From contig JAUIME010000207.1 in assembly GCA_030433195.1 (NCBI GenBank), forward strand, positions 1 through 8,157: a DNA stretch of 8,157 nucleotides, written 5' to 3'. The position numbers were made by a program, and so were the translations under genes. The notes under the pieces are model-generated. The model ran no database searches. It saw only the letters and a program-made list of their open reading frames with translations, and had not been told where the DNA came from. The stretch is from a bacterium (GTDB lineage Bacteria; Planctomycetota; JACOTG01; JAUIME01). Below, piece by piece: positions 1 through 5,857 of this stretch; the first letter of the stretch is position 1, and each line of letters begins with the position of its first letter.

Positions 1-636
1 TGCATCAACGGACTGCGGTGCGCGGTCCGATGGCTGCGAGACCGCGGGCTGCTACCCGGCGCCGAAGGGAGCGCGGAGACAGGTGCCGGCTCCGTCGCGT
101 ACCGTATTGAGGACGACTCCGAGCACGTCGAGGTGCTCCTTGGTCGTCCTCGTCTGCGCCCGGACGAAATTCCTGTGCTTGCGGACGGGGACCGGGTCGT
201 TGCCGAGCCCTTCGAGCTGACCGGGAGCATCCGGGTGCTCGCGACGGCCGTCTCGGTCGGGAATCCGCATCTCGTCATTCGCTGCGGGGGCAAGGAGGGC
301 CCGACGATCGACGACGTGGTGCGTCTCGGGCCGAGTCTGGAGACTCACCCGAGAATGCCGGATCGGGCAAACGTTCACTTCGTCGAGGCGGTGGCACCGC
401 GTCGACTCAGGCAGCGTAGTTGGGAGCGCGGATCGGGGCTCACGAGAGCTTGCGGGAGCGGCGCGGCCGCGACCGTCGTCGCGTGGGGGATGCTCGGCGA
501 GCCACGTGGAGCCTACGCGATCGATACGGACGGTGGGACGCTCGAAGTCGAGTGGCGTGATGACGGCCGGGTGCGCGTTCGTGGGCCGGCGACCCCGGTC
601 TTCGAGGGAAGCTGGCCTCTGGAGGCTGCGCCCTGA
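1..636 (+). CDS. dapF: diaminopimelate epimerase, C-terminal part (5' truncated by window edge)
   Basis: This gene encodes diaminopimelate epimerase, the cytoplasmic cofactor-independent enzyme that converts LL- to meso-diaminopimelate for lysine and peptidoglycan synthesis. The reading frame is open from base 1, so 211 residues are visible. Family members are usually about 270-290 residues, so roughly 70 N-terminal residues lie outside. The visible family signatures are CINGLRC at codons 1-7, which holds the first catalytic Cys; GNPH with its His at 268-270; HPRMPDRANVHFVE; and WERGSG followed by ACGSGAAA with the second catalytic Cys at 451-453. The C-terminal GPATPVFEG motif is also present. 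The first motif is normally CGNGxRC; here the glycine after the cysteine is isoleucine, which is unusual. The TGA stop (634-636) overlaps the ATG of the next gene by one base, so the two are probably co-transcribed and translationally coupled. GTG at 133 is internal and not the start. The identity is secure; the promoter is outside the window. Confidence 0.93.
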   Translation, partial: CINGLRCAVRWLRDRGLLPGAEGSAETGAGSVAYRIEDDSEHVEVLLGRPRLRPDEIPVLADGDRVVAEPFELTGSIRVLATAVSVGNPHLVIRCGGKEGPTIDDVVRLGPSLETHPRMPDRANVHFVEAVAPRRLRQRSWERGSGLTRACGSGAAATVVAWGMLGEPRGAYAIDTDGGTLEVEWRDDGRVRVRGPATPVFEGSWPLEAAP

Positions 637-2219
637 TGTTCTCGCTGCTCTCGGTTCTCGTTGCTGTCGGGATGGCCGTCGTTTCTTGGGATCTCGCCGC
701 GGACGCCACCGTCCCGTCCGGAATGCGGTGGGCGCTTCTCGGCGCGGTTCTCGTGCCGTGGTGGGTGGGCGGGGTGATTCGTCACCGTGCCGTCCGTCTG
801 AAGGAGGGCCTTCCTGCCAGCGCAGAGCGCTACGAGCGCGCGGTGCGCCGCGCCGGCCCGCGCCTTCGCCTGTCGGCGATGCTCGCATACGGCGTGGTCT
901 TGTTCGGCGCTGGGTGGGCGGCGTGGCTTCGGTCGCGGTTCGAGGGATGGGTGCTCGTCGACGAGATCCTGTTGCTCGCTCCATACTTGATCGCGACCGG
1001 CTTGGCGTGGCTCCGCGAGGCGAGACTCCTCGTGGACCTCGGCCTGCACGACGGGTCGCCCGCCCGCTTCGCGATCCGCCAGTACCGCATGCTCGCGGTG
1101 CCGCTCGCCCCGCTCACGCTGATGGCGCTCGGCTACGACGGGCTGAGCTCGGTGGGATGGGACGGCTACGTGGAGTCGTTCGAGTATGTGGGGTGGGTGT
1201 TTCTGGCGGTCTTCGTGGTCGTCCTGTTCTCGGTGGCGCCGTTCCTCTTTCGCTTCGCGCTCGACACGCGCCCCCTGCCTGCCGGCCCCTTGCGTGACGA
1301 TCTCGAGACTTTGGCCCGCTCGATGAACTTCAAGTGCCGCGAGATCCTCGTTTGGCGCACGCCCAGTCGAACCGTCAATGCGGCGATCGTCGGGTTTGCT
1401 CCGTCGGCGCGCTATGTCCTGTTGACCGACGGCCTGATCGCGCGCCTCACACGGCCGGAGTTGCTCGCGGTCTTCGCGCACGAAGCGGCCCATGGCCGGC
1501 GTGGCCACCCGATCGTGCTCGCGCTCTTCGCGACGGTCTTCTTGCTGCTCTTCTATGCGCTGAGTCCGTGGATCCCGAGCGACGCCGTGACGGGCGGCGC
1601 GGTCGGCATCGTGCTGCTCGTCGGATACTGGTTCGTCGGCTTCGGGTACCTGAGTCGACGGCTCGAGCGCGAAGCGGATCTGTACGGCGCCGCCGCCCTG
1701 GGTCGCCCGGATTGGATGATCGCGGCCCTCGCGCGGATCGAGATGCTCGTCGGGCGGTCGCGGGGGCTCGCGCACTGGCTGTCGACGTGGCGGCATTTCT
1801 CGATCGGGCGTCGGATCGACACGCTGCGCGGCTTCGCACTCGACCCCGGGCGCCTCGACCTCGCCCATCGCGTGACCCGCCGCTTCTGTGTCGGGCTCGT
1901 CGTCGCGCTCGCCATCACCGCGGTGGGAGCCGCTTCGCGCGTTCCGCGAGATCATGCCGAGGGACGCGTGCGCCTCGCGATGTTCGCCGACGACCTCGAC
2001 GCCTTCGAGCGGGCGATCGATTCCGGGCTCGGGCGCTATCCGAGCGATCCGTGGTTCTGGTTCATGCATGGTCTCGCGCGGGTCGAGCGCGGTGATCTCG
2101 AGGCGGCCGAGCGCTCGTTCCGGACCGCCTTGGAGGGCGGCGCTTCCGGCGACCTCGCGACCGCGATCGAGAAGGAGCGCGCCGAGTTGGCGCAACCCCG
2201 CGACGCCGGTTCTCACTAA
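636..2219 (+). CDS. multi-spanning membrane M48 family zinc metallopeptidase with C-terminal TPR-like region
   Basis: This 527-residue protein is predicted to be an integral-membrane zinc endopeptidase of family M48 (HtpX/Ste24 type). The zinc motif HEAAH lies at residues 282-286, with H282 and H286 as ligands and E283 as catalytic base. The third-ligand motif ExxxD is E344 to D348 in LEREAD. Hydrophobic segments lie near residues 2-18, 30-48, 76-98, 106-126, 152-166, 184-207, 291-312, 319-339 and 417-433, placing the active site next to the membrane. Residues about 469-503 (FWFMHGLARVERGDLEAAER and following) look like one TPR repeat, a protein-interaction helix pair. The protein is longer than HtpX (about 290 residues) because of a long multi-spanning N-terminal half of unknown role. 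The ATG overlaps the dapF stop as TGATG, with GGAGG at 621-625, 10 bases upstream. The natural substrate cannot be told; membrane-protein quality control is the family's usual role. Protease class confident, function inferred. Confidence 0.86.
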   Translation: MFSLLSVLVAVGMAVVSWDLAADATVPSGMRWALLGAVLVPWWVGGVIRHRAVRLKEGLPASAERYERAVRRAGPRLRLSAMLAYGVVLFGAGWAAWLRSRFEGWVLVDEILLLAPYLIATGLAWLREARLLVDLGLHDGSPARFAIRQYRMLAVPLAPLTLMALGYDGLSSVGWDGYVESFEYVGWVFLAVFVVVLFSVAPFLFRFALDTRPLPAGPLRDDLETLARSMNFKCREILVWRTPSRTVNAAIVGFAPSARYVLLTDGLIARLTRPELLAVFAHEAAHGRRGHPIVLALFATVFLLLFYALSPWIPSDAVTGGAVGIVLLVGYWFVGFGYLSRRLEREADLYGAAALGRPDWMIAALARIEMLVGRSRGLAHWLSTWRHFSIGRRIDTLRGFALDPGRLDLAHRVTRRFCVGLVVALAITAVGAASRVPRDHAEGRVRLAMFADDLDAFERAIDSGLGRYPSDPWFWFMHGLARVERGDLEAAERSFRTALEGGASGDLATAIEKERAELAQPRDAGSH

Positions 2220-2225
2220 GAGAGC

Positions 2226-2298
2226 GACCGCGCCGAGGCCGACGGACCACGCCTCGAATCAGTGTGGGGCCGAGTCGGATTCGAGGGCCGTCGCGGTC
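2226..2298. repeat. long nested inverted repeat downstream of the M48 gene; possible terminator or mRNA 3' structure
   Basis: Three perfect stems nest inside one another. GACCGC (2226-2231) pairs with GCGGTC (2293-2298), GACGG (2241-2245) with CCGTC (2288-2292), and CCTCGAATC (2252-2260) with GATTCGAGG (2278-2286). That gives 20 paired positions, with unpaired bases on the 5' side and a 17-base apical loop. It begins six bases after the M48 stop. No T-run follows, only TTT at 2302-2304, so it is not a textbook factor-independent terminator. It could still end or protect the dapF-M48 transcript, or separate it from the gyrA promoter. Confidence 0.5.
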
Positions 2299-2303
2299 AG
2301 GTT

Positions 2304-2319
2304 TCGCGGCCCCCCGCGA
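2304..2319. repeat. short GC-rich hairpin upstream of the gyrA promoter
   Basis: TCGCGG (2304-2309) and CCGCGA (2314-2319) are perfect reverse complements around a CCCC loop. The hairpin lies directly after the larger nested repeat and 15 bases before the proposed -35 box of gyrA. It may form a second part of a termination structure for the upstream operon, or a small operator-like dyad. In such GC-rich DNA a 6-bp stem can arise by chance. Confidence 0.3.
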
Positions 2320-2334
2320 GCGCCGTGCCGCGCC

Positions 2335-2363
2335 TTGACGGTCGTACCCCGATTTGCTAGCGT
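2335..2363 (+). promoter_or_regulatory. probable sigma70-type promoter of gyrA
   Basis: TTGACG (2335-2340) matches the TTGACA -35 box at five of six positions. It is followed after 17 bases by TAGCGT (2358-2363), which keeps the first two and the last bases of TATAAT. Transcription would begin near 2370, leaving a leader of about 95 bases before the gyrA ATG. The -10 box is weak on its own, but the pairing, spacing and location just after the structured gap make this the best candidate. A second TTGACG at 2406-2411 lacks a convincing -10 partner. Confidence 0.5.
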
Positions 2364-2409
2364 TCTCGGCTTGTAACTTTTTGGTTGGGGACGTTTTACG
2401 GCAACTTGA

Positions 2410-2431
2410 CGACGGCGGGTGCAAGCCGTCG
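2410..2431 (+). promoter_or_regulatory. hairpin in the gyrA mRNA leader
   Basis: CGACGGC (2410-2416) pairs perfectly with GCCGTCG (2425-2431) around the 8-base loop GGGTGCAA. It sits about 40 bases into the predicted leader and 27 bases before the Shine-Dalgarno motif, so it does not block ribosome binding directly. It might affect transcript stability or early elongation. No known riboswitch class is recognisable; the stem is seen, the role is a guess. Confidence 0.35.
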
Positions 2432-2457
2432 ACAGTGGCCCGCTCGGATTCCGCGAC

Positions 2458-2461
2458 GAGG
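2458..2461 (+). promoter_or_regulatory. ribosome binding site deciding the gyrA start
   Basis: GAGG lies five bases before ATG 2467-2469. It supports this ATG over the in-frame GTG at 2419, which would add 16 residues not typical of GyrA and would begin translation inside the leader hairpin. With the ATG start the catalytic tyrosine becomes residue 122, the same number as in Escherichia coli GyrA. Confidence 0.6.
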
Positions 2462-2466
2462 TTCGA

Positions 2467-5052
2467 ATGAGCAATCCACATGGCGGTGTGCGCGATCTCC
2501 TCATCGAAGAGGAGATGAAGGACTCTTACCTGACGTACGCCATGAGCGTCATCGTCTCGCGAGCCCTTCCGGACGTGCGCGACGGACTCAAGCCTTCCCA
2601 GCGGCGAATCCTCGTCGCGATGAACGACCTCAACCTCGCGCCGCGCGGCAAATACCGAAAGTGCGCGAAGATCGCCGGCGACACGTCGGGTAACTACCAC
2701 CCGCACGGTGAGCAGGTCATCTACCCCACGCTCGTGCGTCTGGCGCAGGATTTCTCGATGCGCTACCCGCTCGTCGATCCGCAGGGCAACTTCGGATCGA
2801 TCGACGGCGACCGCGCCGCGGCCATGCGATACACGGAAGCCCGCATGGACTTCCCGGCCGCCGAGATGATGGAGGATCTCGAGTACGACACCGTCGACTT
2901 CATGCCGAACTACGACGAAACTCGGCAAGAACCGACGGTCCTCCCGGCGAAGTTCCCGAACCTGATCTGCAACGGGTCGTCGGGAATCGCGGTCGGGATG
3001 ACCACGAACATTCCGCCGCACAACTACAACGAAGTCGCGGACGCCACGATCCGCGTCATCGACGATCCCGAAGTTCCGCTTCACGAGCTTCTCGAGCTCA
3101 TCCAAGGTCCGGATTTCCCGACCGGAGGTTTGATTTGCGGTCGCAAGGGAATCGTCGACGCTTATAAGACCGGACGTGGGCATATCACGGTACGTGCGCG
3201 CGCCCACACCGAAGAGATGAAGGCGGGTCGCCTACGCCTCGTCATCGACGAGATCCCGTACCAGATCAACAAGACCCGCATCATCGAGAAGATCGTGGAA
3301 GTGGTGAAAGCCGGCCGAATCGAGGGCATCTCGGATGTTCGCGACGAGAGCGGGCGCGACGGCATGCGGCTCGTCATCGAGCTCAAGAAGGACGCCGACG
3401 AAAACGTCGTCCTCAACCAGCTCTACAAGTTCACGCCGCTCCAAGAAACGTTCTCGGTGATTCAGATCGCGCTCGTGAATAACCGGCCGCAGCTCTTGAA
3501 TCTCAAGGACCTGCTGCTGTCGTACCGCGATCATCGCGTCGAGGTCATTCGCCGTCGCACGCGTTTCTTGCTCGAAAAGGCCGAGCGTCGTGCGCACATC
3601 GTCGAAGGGCTGCTGATCGCGCTCGACAACATCGACGCCGTCATCGAGACGATCAAGCAATCGCCCGATACGCCGACCGCCAAGGAGCGCCTCGTGGAGC
3701 GATTCGCGCTCACCGAGGTTCAGGCGGACGCCATCCTGCAGATGCGCCTCCAGCGTCTCACCGGTCTCGAGCAGGACAAGCTGCGCGAAGAACACCGAGA
3801 GCTCCTCGAGAAGATCGCTGACTACAAGGCGATTCTCGCCGACGAGCAGCGCGTGCTCACGATGATCAAGGAAGACCTCGAGGAGATGCGCAAGCGCTAT
3901 GGCGCGCCGCGTCGCACCGAGATCGTCGCGGGCGAGGTCGAAGACATCAACGTCGAAGACCTGATCGCCGAAGAGGACATGGTCGTCACGATCAGCCACG
4001 CAGGCTACGTGAAGCGCATGGCGATCCACGAGTATCGTGCGCAGGGACGCGGCGGCAAGGGTGTCATCGGCGCCGAAACGAAAGAAGGCGACTTCGTCGA
4101 GAACCTGTTCGTCGCCTCGACGCACGACTATCTGCTCGTGTTCACGTCGTTCGGCAAGATCCACTGGATCAAGGTCTACGACATCCCCGAGCTGTCGCGT
4201 ACGTCGCGGGGCCGGGCGATCATCAACTACCTGCAGCTCCAGAAGGACGAGAAGATCTCGGCGCTCGTCGCGGTCCGCGACTTCGACGAAGGCTTCCTCG
4301 TCATGGCCACGGCGGCGGGCAAGATCAAGAAGACCGCGCTCAACGCGTTCAGCCGCCCGCGCGCAGGAGGGATCTGGGCCGTGGTGCTCGAAGAGGGCGA
4401 TCGGCTCATCGGGGTGCAGAAGCTCTCGGAAGGCCAGGAAGTGATGCTCGGCACGGAGCTCGGCTTCGCGATCCGATTCGTCGAGAGCCAGCTTCGACCG
4501 ATGGGGCGTACCGCGCGTGGAGTTCGCGGGATTTCGCTGCGCGACGGCGATCGGGTCAAGGACCTCATCGTCGTCGATCCGGATGCCGAAGTGCTGACGA
4601 TCTGCGAGAAGGGCTACGGCAAGCGCACCCCGTTCGGCGAGTATCGCCAGACCAATCGCGGCGGCAAGGGAATCATCAACATCCGCACTTCGGATCGCAA
4701 CGGTCGCGTCGTCGGGCTCATGACGGTCTACGCCAACGACGAGATCATCATGATGACCCACGACGGCAAGGTCGTCCGCACCGACGTGGACGGGATTCGC
4801 TCGACCACCGGGCGCGCCTCACAGGGCGTGAAGTGCATCTCCCTGAACGACGGCGATCACCTGGTCGCGATGGTTCGCGTCCCGTCCGTGCAGAACGGCG
4901 ACGATCCGGAGGCGATCGAAGGCGAGGAGCCGAAGCCGACGGCCGATCCCGAATCGGCCGGGGCCGCCGACGCTCCTGACGACGCCGGAGCGGACGACGA
5001 GGCGCAGGCCGACGACGACGCATCGGAAGCCGATCGAGACGACGCGAGCTGA
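2467..5052 (+). CDS. gyrA: DNA gyrase subunit A (type IIA topoisomerase)
   Basis: GyrA is the DNA breakage-reunion subunit of gyrase. With GyrB it makes the A2B2 enzyme that introduces negative supercoils using ATP. The 861 residues show the winged-helix core with HPHG at 78-81 and the active-site Tyr122 in MRYTEARM. They also show the GSSGIAVGMTTNIPPHN segment, a coiled coil near 428-482, and a six-bladed C-terminal domain. The GyrA box that wraps DNA reads QGRGGKG at 526-532 (canonical QRRGGKG), and a related QTNRGGKG lies at 728-735 in a later blade. The box argues for GyrA over ParC. Residues 83 and 87, Ser and Asp in E. coli, are Gln and Pro here. The last 55 or so residues are an acidic low-complexity tail with about 21 Asp/Glu. 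Core wording resembles PVC-group GyrA. gyrB is not adjacent. The stop is 25 bases from that of the convergent gene. Confidence 0.97.
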   Translation: MSNPHGGVRDLLIEEEMKDSYLTYAMSVIVSRALPDVRDGLKPSQRRILVAMNDLNLAPRGKYRKCAKIAGDTSGNYHPHGEQVIYPTLVRLAQDFSMRYPLVDPQGNFGSIDGDRAAAMRYTEARMDFPAAEMMEDLEYDTVDFMPNYDETRQEPTVLPAKFPNLICNGSSGIAVGMTTNIPPHNYNEVADATIRVIDDPEVPLHELLELIQGPDFPTGGLICGRKGIVDAYKTGRGHITVRARAHTEEMKAGRLRLVIDEIPYQINKTRIIEKIVEVVKAGRIEGISDVRDESGRDGMRLVIELKKDADENVVLNQLYKFTPLQETFSVIQIALVNNRPQLLNLKDLLLSYRDHRVEVIRRRTRFLLEKAERRAHIVEGLLIALDNIDAVIETIKQSPDTPTAKERLVERFALTEVQADAILQMRLQRLTGLEQDKLREEHRELLEKIADYKAILADEQRVLTMIKEDLEEMRKRYGAPRRTEIVAGEVEDINVEDLIAEEDMVVTISHAGYVKRMAIHEYRAQGRGGKGVIGAETKEGDFVENLFVASTHDYLLVFTSFGKIHWIKVYDIPELSRTSRGRAIINYLQLQKDEKISALVAVRDFDEGFLVMATAAGKIKKTALNAFSRPRAGGIWAVVLEEGDRLIGVQKLSEGQEVMLGTELGFAIRFVESQLRPMGRTARGVRGISLRDGDRVKDLIVVDPDAEVLTICEKGYGKRTPFGEYRQTNRGGKGIINIRTSDRNGRVVGLMTVYANDEIIMMTHDGKVVRTDVDGIRSTTGRASQGVKCISLNDGDHLVAMVRVPSVQNGDDPEAIEGEEPKPTADPESAGAADAPDDAGADDEAQADDDASEADRDDAS

Positions 5053-5077
5053 GACGCCGGCCGAAGCCTGACCGCGA
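5053..5077. other. 25-base convergent gap without an evident terminator
   Basis: Only 25 bases lie between the gyrA stop and the stop of the minus-strand lipoprotein gene. The strongest fold is a 3-bp GGC/GCC stem around CGAA (5059-5068), and there is no T-run in either direction. Any termination of the two transcripts must therefore be Rho-type or occur inside the opposing gene, giving overlapping 3' ends. Confidence 0.5.
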
Positions 5078-5857
5078 TCAATAGCGGATGCGCTCCGGGA
5101 GGACGATGTCGTCTTCGCTCTCGTAGCGCAGGTCGCCGTTGAACCGGAAGGCGTTGTCGCCGTAGAGATCGAGCCCGAAGATCCCGAGGAACAGGTCGAA
5201 GATCTGCGAGGGGTCGAACCCGAACTTGAAGTTGATCCCGGAGTGGAGGATGAACGGTTCGGGGATCGCGATCTCGATCGACAGCATTTCCCAATCCTGC
5301 CATCCACGGTGCAGCCACCAGCGCCCGCTCGTGTCACGCCCGTCGTAGATGAGCTGCTTACCGGGCCGCGAGAAGATCGGGTCTTCGAGGCGCTTCATCT
5401 GCTTGCGCCAGCCGTCCATGTCGTTGTTGCGGCGCTTGTACTCGTTCGACAGGATCGGCTCTTGCTCGATGTCGACGTAGTGGAACGGGCCGAAACCGAT
5501 CTTCTTGCGCTGGTCGATGACGATCCCTGTGGCGCGGCGGTCCATCTCGATGTCGGCGCTCGCCTTGTAGAGCGCACCGAGGTGGAGCAGGTCGGTCGCT
5601 TCGACGTAGATACCGATCGACGGCGGGATGTACCCGAGACCTTTGTAGCCTTCTTCGGTCTTCACGACCGGGGTGATGACCCCTGCGCCGATGACGAAGC
5701 AATCCATGAAGTCGTTGCGGACGTTCTTCACGTAGCCGCAACCCGGCGTCGCGAGGATCGCGGCGAGCGCGAGCCACAGGAGCCGACCGGATCGTCGGCG
5801 CGTCGCGCGGTTTCCGTGTGTCGTGTCGTTCGTGCTCATGAGTTCGTCTCGGCTCAC
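5078..5857 (-). CDS. uncharacterised predicted lipoprotein, 259 aa, second gene of a lipoprotein operon
   Basis: The function is unknown. An Arg-rich n-region (RATRRRSGR, 17-25) is followed by a hydrophobic stretch, LLWLALAAILA (26-36), and TPGC with the Cys at 40. This is a lipoprotein signal whose -3 residue (Thr) is atypical. The mature part looks strand-rich and soluble. RNDFMDCF lies just after the anchor, then a glycine-rich segment with GYIPPSIGIYVEATDLL and HLGALYKASADIEMDRR. Near the end comes a GFDPSQIFDLFLGIFGLDL stretch followed by GDN. The overall plan resembles small envelope lipoproteins I have seen in other bacteria with an Asp-rich start and a G-F-[DN]-P-x-x-x-x-D-x-L-x-G end; this is memory, not a search. 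The GTG start at 5857 overlaps the upstream TGA by four bases (GTGA), implying coupled translation; an ATG at 5839 six codons in is an alternative. Real gene confident, role unknown. Confidence 0.8.
   Translation of the reverse strand: MSRDELMSTNDTTHGNRATRRRSGRLLWLALAAILATPGCGYVKNVRNDFMDCFVIGAGVITPVVKTEEGYKGLGYIPPSIGIYVEATDLLHLGALYKASADIEMDRRATGIVIDQRKKIGFGPFHYVDIEQEPILSNEYKRRNNDMDGWRKQMKRLEDPIFSRPGKQLIYDGRDTSGRWWLHRGWQDWEMLSIEIAIPEPFILHSGINFKFGFDPSQIFDLFLGIFGLDLYGDNAFRFNGDLRYESEDDIVLPERIRY

Noticed and set aside
52..984. 310-codon minus-strand open frame over dapF
   Set aside because: The low-complexity Arg/Pro-rich translation is opposite a gene with clear DapF motifs.
513..2216. 567-codon open frame antisense to dapF and the M48 gene
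   Set aside because: It is a shadow of two well-supported genes. The product is Arg/Glu/Pro-rich without any domain, a usual artefact of high GC content.
2378..2382. TTTTT run as the T-tract of a terminator
   Set aside because: No GC-rich hairpin precedes it directly; the nearest stems end about 60 bases earlier.
2371..2399. TTGTAA with TTTTAC 17 bases on, as an alternative gyrA promoter
   Set aside because: Both boxes match poorly compared with TTGACG/TAGCGT just upstream; the AT-rich stretch probably reflects leader sequence.
2419..2466. GTG at 2419 as gyrA start
   Set aside because: It would add 16 atypical residues, lies in the leader hairpin and lacks a good ribosome site. ATG 2467 has GAGG at five bases and gives the standard Tyr122 numbering.
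2062..3207. 381-codon minus-strand open frame across the M48-gyrA gap
   Set aside because: It crosses the gyrA promoter and the conserved gyrase core on the wrong strand, and its translation shows no family signature.
3232..4761. 509-codon open frame antisense to gyrA
   Set aside because: It lies wholly inside gyrA. Its Asp/Glu/Leu/Arg-rich composition is what the complement of a GC-rich gene gives, and no motif or ribosome site supports it.
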